NCBI GenBank assembly: GCA_011634665.1
Contig: WAEK01000008.1
Location: forward strand, 1,667,501 to 1,731,500
Direction: 5' to 3'
Source of the DNA: Mortierella sp. BCC40632
Lineage: Eukaryota; Mortierellomycota; Mortierellomycetes; Mortierellales; Mortierellaceae
DNA length: 64,000 nt
Numbering within the stretch: the stretch's first letter is position 1; the number at the start of each line of letters is the position of its first letter. Below, one piece after another: positions 59,743 to 64,000 of the stretch. The position numbers and the translations under genes are program-made. The notes beneath the pieces were generated by a model. It ran no database searches, was not told where the DNA came from, and saw only the letters and a program-made list of their open reading frames with translations.

Positions 59743-61908
59743 TTACCAATCGACTTTGCAGGCATTGACGGTCGCACCATGCTTTGAACAATAACCACGA
59801 TTGTCCAGCGCGAATGCCCAGTTATGTTTGTTACAGAACAAGGTGTTGCCCACAACGACACCCTAGAAAAAAAAAAAAAAAAAAAAGAACGAAATCATGA
59901 ATTAGTCCATTTATCCAATCAACCGATTTCCTAGAGTTCACAAGGGCAATAAGAAAGAAAGAAAGAGAACAAAAAAAAGCCTCAAGTCTGTCAGGACTAG
60001 GTTTGGCTACCTTCGTGGCAAGATCAACATGTTTGTGTGGGCAGTATCGGTCCACTTCATAGGTCGTTCCGTTGCCGGCAGTAACGCGGATTCGATTTCC
60101 CATGGGCTGAATTCTCCCAGGTCCTGGCAGCAGCGAAGGGTTGCCAGTCTTCATCAAGGGCAACTGACTGGCAGTGATCTTTTGGGATGACTTGGCGCCA
60201 GTTTCAATATCCGAATCGTCAGAGGAGGAAGAAGAGGAAGAGGAAGAGGAAGAAGACGAAGAAGAGGATTCATCGCCGTCACCATCTCCCTTTGACTTTT
60301 TAGCCTTCTTATCCTTTTTGTGAATCTTGACTTCTCCCTCAGCCACATCGGTTTTGTTGTTTCCTTCACCGTTGGCATTGACATCGTTTGTGTTGGCTGT
60401 ACTTTCGCCTTCCTTGTCCTTGATCTCTGCTCCCATTTCGGCGTTGCTCTTTCCACTTTCATTTTCCTGAAGTTTCTCCCTGATGCTAAGTTTCCTAAGC
60501 TTCTTTTCTTGCTTTTTGAGCTCCTTCTTTTCCTTTTTCTTTTTCTTCTTTTCCTGCTTTAGCTTTGCATAATCTAAAAAGTCGAAGAAAGAAAAAATAG
60601 AGAGTAGTCCCAAGATAAAAGTTAATTATGTGAGCTCACTGTAAATCCATTGTATTCATTTAGGGGACACACCGCTACTCTTTGAGCGAACAGACATAAA
60701 TGGAAGTCTAGGTGGCCTCTTCAAAAATGCTCCGAGTCGGATGTATGTATGGGTAATAGGAGTCTTCATGGGGAAGTAAAGTAGTATATTGGAGTGCTGC
60801 CGAGTGGTGAGGTCTTCATTGGTCCACAACCAACAAAGGAAGGGCGCTTGATATTCCTGGTAAAGTAAAGTCTCAACCATTGCTGGCGAGGGGGAGGTGG
60901 GTCCATGACGAGTAAAGTACTGTCGGTCAAACTGAATGAATGTTGGTGGAAGGTGTGTCTCAACTCTTTAGAGGAAGGATCCACTCCGAAGCTTCAGTCC
61001 ATTTGAGCAGGTCGTTGAGATTGGTGATGTTGTTGTTGTTGTTGTTGTTGTTGTTTTGTAGGATGACCACAAGTGTTGATTCCAGTAGCATGCACAGAGA
61101 GCGGATCGAGTGGTGGCAGTGTGTTTCACTTTAGTATTTCTTGGATTTCTTACCAACAACAGGAGGATGAATAGCTTGGCGCAACAGATCCTTGACAAGT
61201 GGCAGTAAGCCGATTTCCTATAATTCAGAGATGCAAAACCATATTTATGATGGCGTGAGCAAGAAGTGATGCGGATCGACTAAAGGTCGCTCGACACTTG
61301 GTATTTGTCCAGACCAGAGCAGCTGTTCTTTCTCATCAATCTCTTCTTTTTTTTTTTTTTTTTTTTTTTACCTTCCAGCTCTCTGGTGAAAGAACGCGGA
61401 GATCCTTGATTGTATAGAGTCGGTTTTGTTCTAAAATATCTACGTCCTTTTCAACATCGCGCATACGCCATGACCGCTCGGATCCAATTTGCTCCAGTAG
61501 CGTGGACGCTTTCTAAAAATGGGTTATGTAGTAGGTCCCTGTTAACCACTTGCTGGCCACTGACTGGATGTGTGAAACACCTCGCTTGATGAATAGAAGA
61601 ACTAGTACAAATGTATTGATGCTACCCTGTGTGGTTTACCATTGAATCAGGAAGGTAGCTGTCTAATGATGCATGGCCACTAGTCTGCATTAGAGGTGCT
61701 CTGTCATGGTCATAAAGTGTGAGGAGATGGTAACAGGTACCACCGCCCTAGACATAAATCTCGGACATCTTTTCCGAGAATGCAAATCGGGTAGCTTACC
61801 AGGATCAGCGCCTGTGGGTGATGAAGCCGAGGCAGGCTCTGGCAGGGCTGCCATGTATGCCGAGAAAAGTGAGCCTCCGCCACCGCCATTGTTGTGTTTC
61901 TTTCCCAT
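59743..61908 (-). CDS. Rieske [2Fe-2S] domain protein with Lys-rich and poly-Ser linker
   Basis: Six exons: 61908-61800, 61698-61640, 61512-61372, 61217-61154, 60573-60011, 59862-59743; all in phase, 351 residues. The N-terminus is Gly/Asn-rich (MGKKHNNGGGGGSLFSAYMA), then helices LLEQIGSERSWRMRDVEKDV and DLLRQAIHPPVV. Exon 5 opens with a Lys-rich coiled stretch (QEKKKKKKEKKELKKQEKK), an acidic region and about 15 Ser in a row. The C-terminal Rieske fold has both cluster loops: RYCPHKHVD (C302, H304) and LFCNKH (C322, H325), a CxH-x17-CxxH spacing, and ends GYCSKHGATVNACKVDW. No oxygenase or cytochrome partner domain is visible. The basic/poly-Ser linker suggests a nuclear or RNA-associated setting, which is inference. 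The last intron splits the two halves of the cluster site. Confidence 0.8.
60215..60268 (-). repeat. Poly-Ser and acidic coding run in the Rieske gene
   Basis: Plus strand reads as GAG/GAA-type triplets; on the minus coding strand this is TCN/TCT-type codons giving about 15 Ser followed by Asp-Asp-Ser-Asp. Confidence 0.85.
61029..61055. repeat. (GTT)n microsatellite in an intron of the Rieske gene
   Basis: About nine TTG units inside the 580-nt intron 60574-61153. Confidence 0.85.
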
Positions 61909-62228
61909 GATGTAATGATGAAGAGGTGGATAGCAAGAGAGAGAGAAAGAAGGGGTTGTGTTGACCAGTAGGGCAAGACGGGGCTGAAAAAAAAAAAAAT
62001 TGACCGAGTGCACCACCTCGATTGGTTGATCTGTTCCCCCTCCCGTTTGCATGAGGCCTCTCTAATTGACAGTACTTTTCGGACAGTAGACAGGAGATGA
62101 GATGGCCTCCTCTTCACACACCAGACAAACCCCCTTTTTCGATGATCTATGCTTTGTTGTTTATTTGTATGTCTCGTTTCGTCTAATCTTCCCCAGTGAA
62201 TTGGAAGGAGCTGAGCAGCGCCTTTCCT

Positions 62229-63501
62229 TCAATCATCCTTTTGCTTTTGGGCGTCGACTGCCATCTCATCGTAAGCATGGTCATCCGCCCGTCGAAGCTT
62301 GCCCGCTGTTTTGCGTCCAGCCTTGTGGTCCTCGATCGTCCGGCCCAAACGAGACTGGGGACCATAGCTCGGCTCTGTGATAAACTTCCAATGGACTAAC
62401 AGCCAAGAGGTATGGTACGCCATCGAATCATAGAACTCGGGTGCAATGGCGCGGACCTGAGGGAGTCGCGACCAAGCAACCTTGGTGACTGATTGCGATC
62501 AACATTGATAGTGAAAAAGAAGGCTACAGTATTAGATATGATTTCTCTGAAACGTAACAGCATACAAAAAGCCCAAAAGAGTACTTACAGTCATGGTGCT
62601 CCATGTGCAAACCAATATTCATGTAGGGCTTATTAAGGATTCCATAGTATGAGTATGTCTCTTGTCCGTCATCAAAGGTGTAATGCTCCTGGATAAAATG
62701 TGCAGCTCCAGGATGCAGACCATAACCAAACCAAAGCGATGTAAAGAGGTAAAGTAGGCCGCGAAGACCACAGAACTTGATCACGAGTGCATCAGAGCAG
62801 ATGGTGAAAACAATGTTGTAGATCTCCCAGGTCGAAGGCCTCTTCTTCATCGCTGCACCACGGACGACATACATGACTGGGTAGATGAGAAGCCAGAGAA
62901 ACTTCAGAGCAGCATTGCCCCGAATCAGTTTTTTTTCCCACTCTAGGGGCATGTCGGGGTCCATGCCCGAAACGCCCTGATACGTGTGATGCTCGAGGTG
63001 ATACCGACGAAACGAAGCATAGATTGGGACGGGGATGCCGACGTTGGCGATCAAGCCAACAATCTTGTTTAGGAACACTGTCGGAGCTGCATGGTTATGG
63101 GTTGCCTCGTGGATAAGAACGCCGTAGAGAGCCGTGATAGAACCTCCGACAAAGTAAGCAAAGACAACGAATCCCCAAAAGGTCTCTGTCCAAACCCTGC
63201 CAAAGAGATATGCAAAGTAAATCTGAGCTGCAGCTGCGACGACGGTGATGAGGCTTGTCCTAGAGTCGTGGCCATAAAGTGATTCGATCTCGGGATGCTT
63301 CTTGAGAATGGCAAGCTTGCGCTTCATGTGGGGTTCGTCCATGTTGTCCATCGCAATGTCATCATCCTTGCGCGGATCGGACTTTTCCCAATCGCCAAGA
63401 TACAGAGGGAAGCGACCATCGAGGGCTTTGGGATCACCCTCAGGGAGCAGTTCCTGATACTTTTCCCGCTGGTTCACTGTGGGCGAGGAGGAGGAGGACA
63501 T
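62229..63501 (-). CDS. DEGS1: Sphingolipid delta(4)-desaturase (dihydroceramide desaturase)
   Basis: Exons 63501-62589 and 62488-62229 (donor GTAAGT, acceptor CAATCAG); 390 residues. It introduces the 4,5-trans double bond into the sphingoid base of dihydroceramide at the ER membrane. The N-terminal lipid-desaturase signature is present (LYLGDWEKSDPRKDDD, then HPEIESLYGHDSRT). Three His boxes bind the di-iron centre: HEATHNH, YHLEHHTYQ and HMEHHD, the last ending at the exon junction. Membrane helices lie between them (for example FAYFVGGSITALYGVL and FLWLLIYPVMYVV). The start at 63501 (MSSSSSPTV) is preferred over one 78 nt upstream because it gives the usual family N-terminus. The C-terminus is Lys/Asp-rich. 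Confidence 0.95.
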
Positions 63502-64000
63502 TGGCTCGACTTTTATGTCGAAAGTGATGACAAAAGGCGTTGACGGAAGCGAAGGAAGTGATGTCAGGGACAAGCACACAATGGAGCAAGGGATGAGGAT
63601 GAGAACAAAGAGAGCAATTGTGAGAGGCGATAATAAAAAGGAGACATCACGGCGACATTAGGAACGCAGGCGATGCCCCTTTGTGGTTGGGCCATCCTGT
63701 CATTCCTCCCTTCTACTGAATGCAGCTCCACCAGAAGTTTGAACCCCCTTTTATGTATCCCTGTAGCCGACGCGACAAAGAGTCTGCGATAAAGTTTTTT
63801 CCGGTGACGATTACATTCTTTTTTTTTTTTTATATACCCCATTGTTGAGTGTTAATGATCTTTCACTCCTTGCTCTTCAAGTTCGATTGGTCATACCTTT
63901 CAGGATTTCTTTTGTGATTAATCACGCTCTCGCTATCATACCGTATGTTCCCCTCTGTGCTCTTTGTTCTGCTTCCTACACCATACCCTCCGACTAGCTC
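63502..64000. other. Promoter side of the desaturase and right window edge
   Basis: No gene supported; a T12 run at about 63820-63831. Confidence 0.5.

Overview
The window reads as nuclear DNA of an early-diverging filamentous fungus, most likely a Mortierellomycota-type member of the Mucoromycota. The basis is short spliceosomal introns (about 45-150 nt, GT-AG with one likely GC-AG) interrupting genes on both strands, many long poly(A)/poly(T) runs in introns and spacers, a DIRS-type tyrosine-recombinase retrotransposon, a Crinkler-like (CRN) relic, and housekeeping genes of fungal type. No bacterial operon structure, rRNA, convincing tRNA or CRISPR array was seen. Exon joins were read by eye from splice consensus, reading phase and family alignment, so they are predictions.

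Left accessory part (1-25 kb). Two divergent copies of an uncharacterised gene family face each other: one cut by the window edge (1-1483, minus) and one complete (11940-15041, plus). Between them lie a secreted subtilisin-like protease (1882-4687, minus) and a decayed 4.2 kb DIRS element (6613-10848). Then come a gene joining a long disordered N-terminus to a UDP-galactose-type nucleotide-sugar transporter (16107-19449), a poorly coding stretch with relics (19.5-22.6 kb), a broken CRN gene (22627-24471) and a possible P-loop relic (24.8-25.4 kb).

Central RNA-processing block (26-38.8 kb). It holds the exosome cap subunit RRP4, a 10-exon KH-like protein with a large disordered middle, an orphan single-exon gene, a KHDC4-like splicing-associated KH protein with a Pro/Tyr-rich tail (minus), and an uncharacterised six-exon gene.

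Spacer (38.8-44.2 kb). This has no confident gene. It holds a diverged tandem-type repeat field (39.6-40.95 kb), long homopolymers and reading-frame relics.

Right block (44.2-64 kb). It is compact and rich in nuclear genes for mitochondrial function: MGM101 (mtDNA maintenance), RRG9/neugrin (mitochondrial ribosome/respiration), a bacterial-type cytidylate kinase with a presequence-like start, ISA2 (Fe-S assembly) and PET127 (mitochondrial RNA processing). Interleaved are DHX35 (spliceosomal DEAH helicase) and a small predicted membrane protein. Two gene pairs share short divergent promoters (150 and 107 bp). The right end carries a Rieske [2Fe-2S] protein with a Lys-rich and poly-Ser linker, and a sphingolipid delta-4 desaturase.
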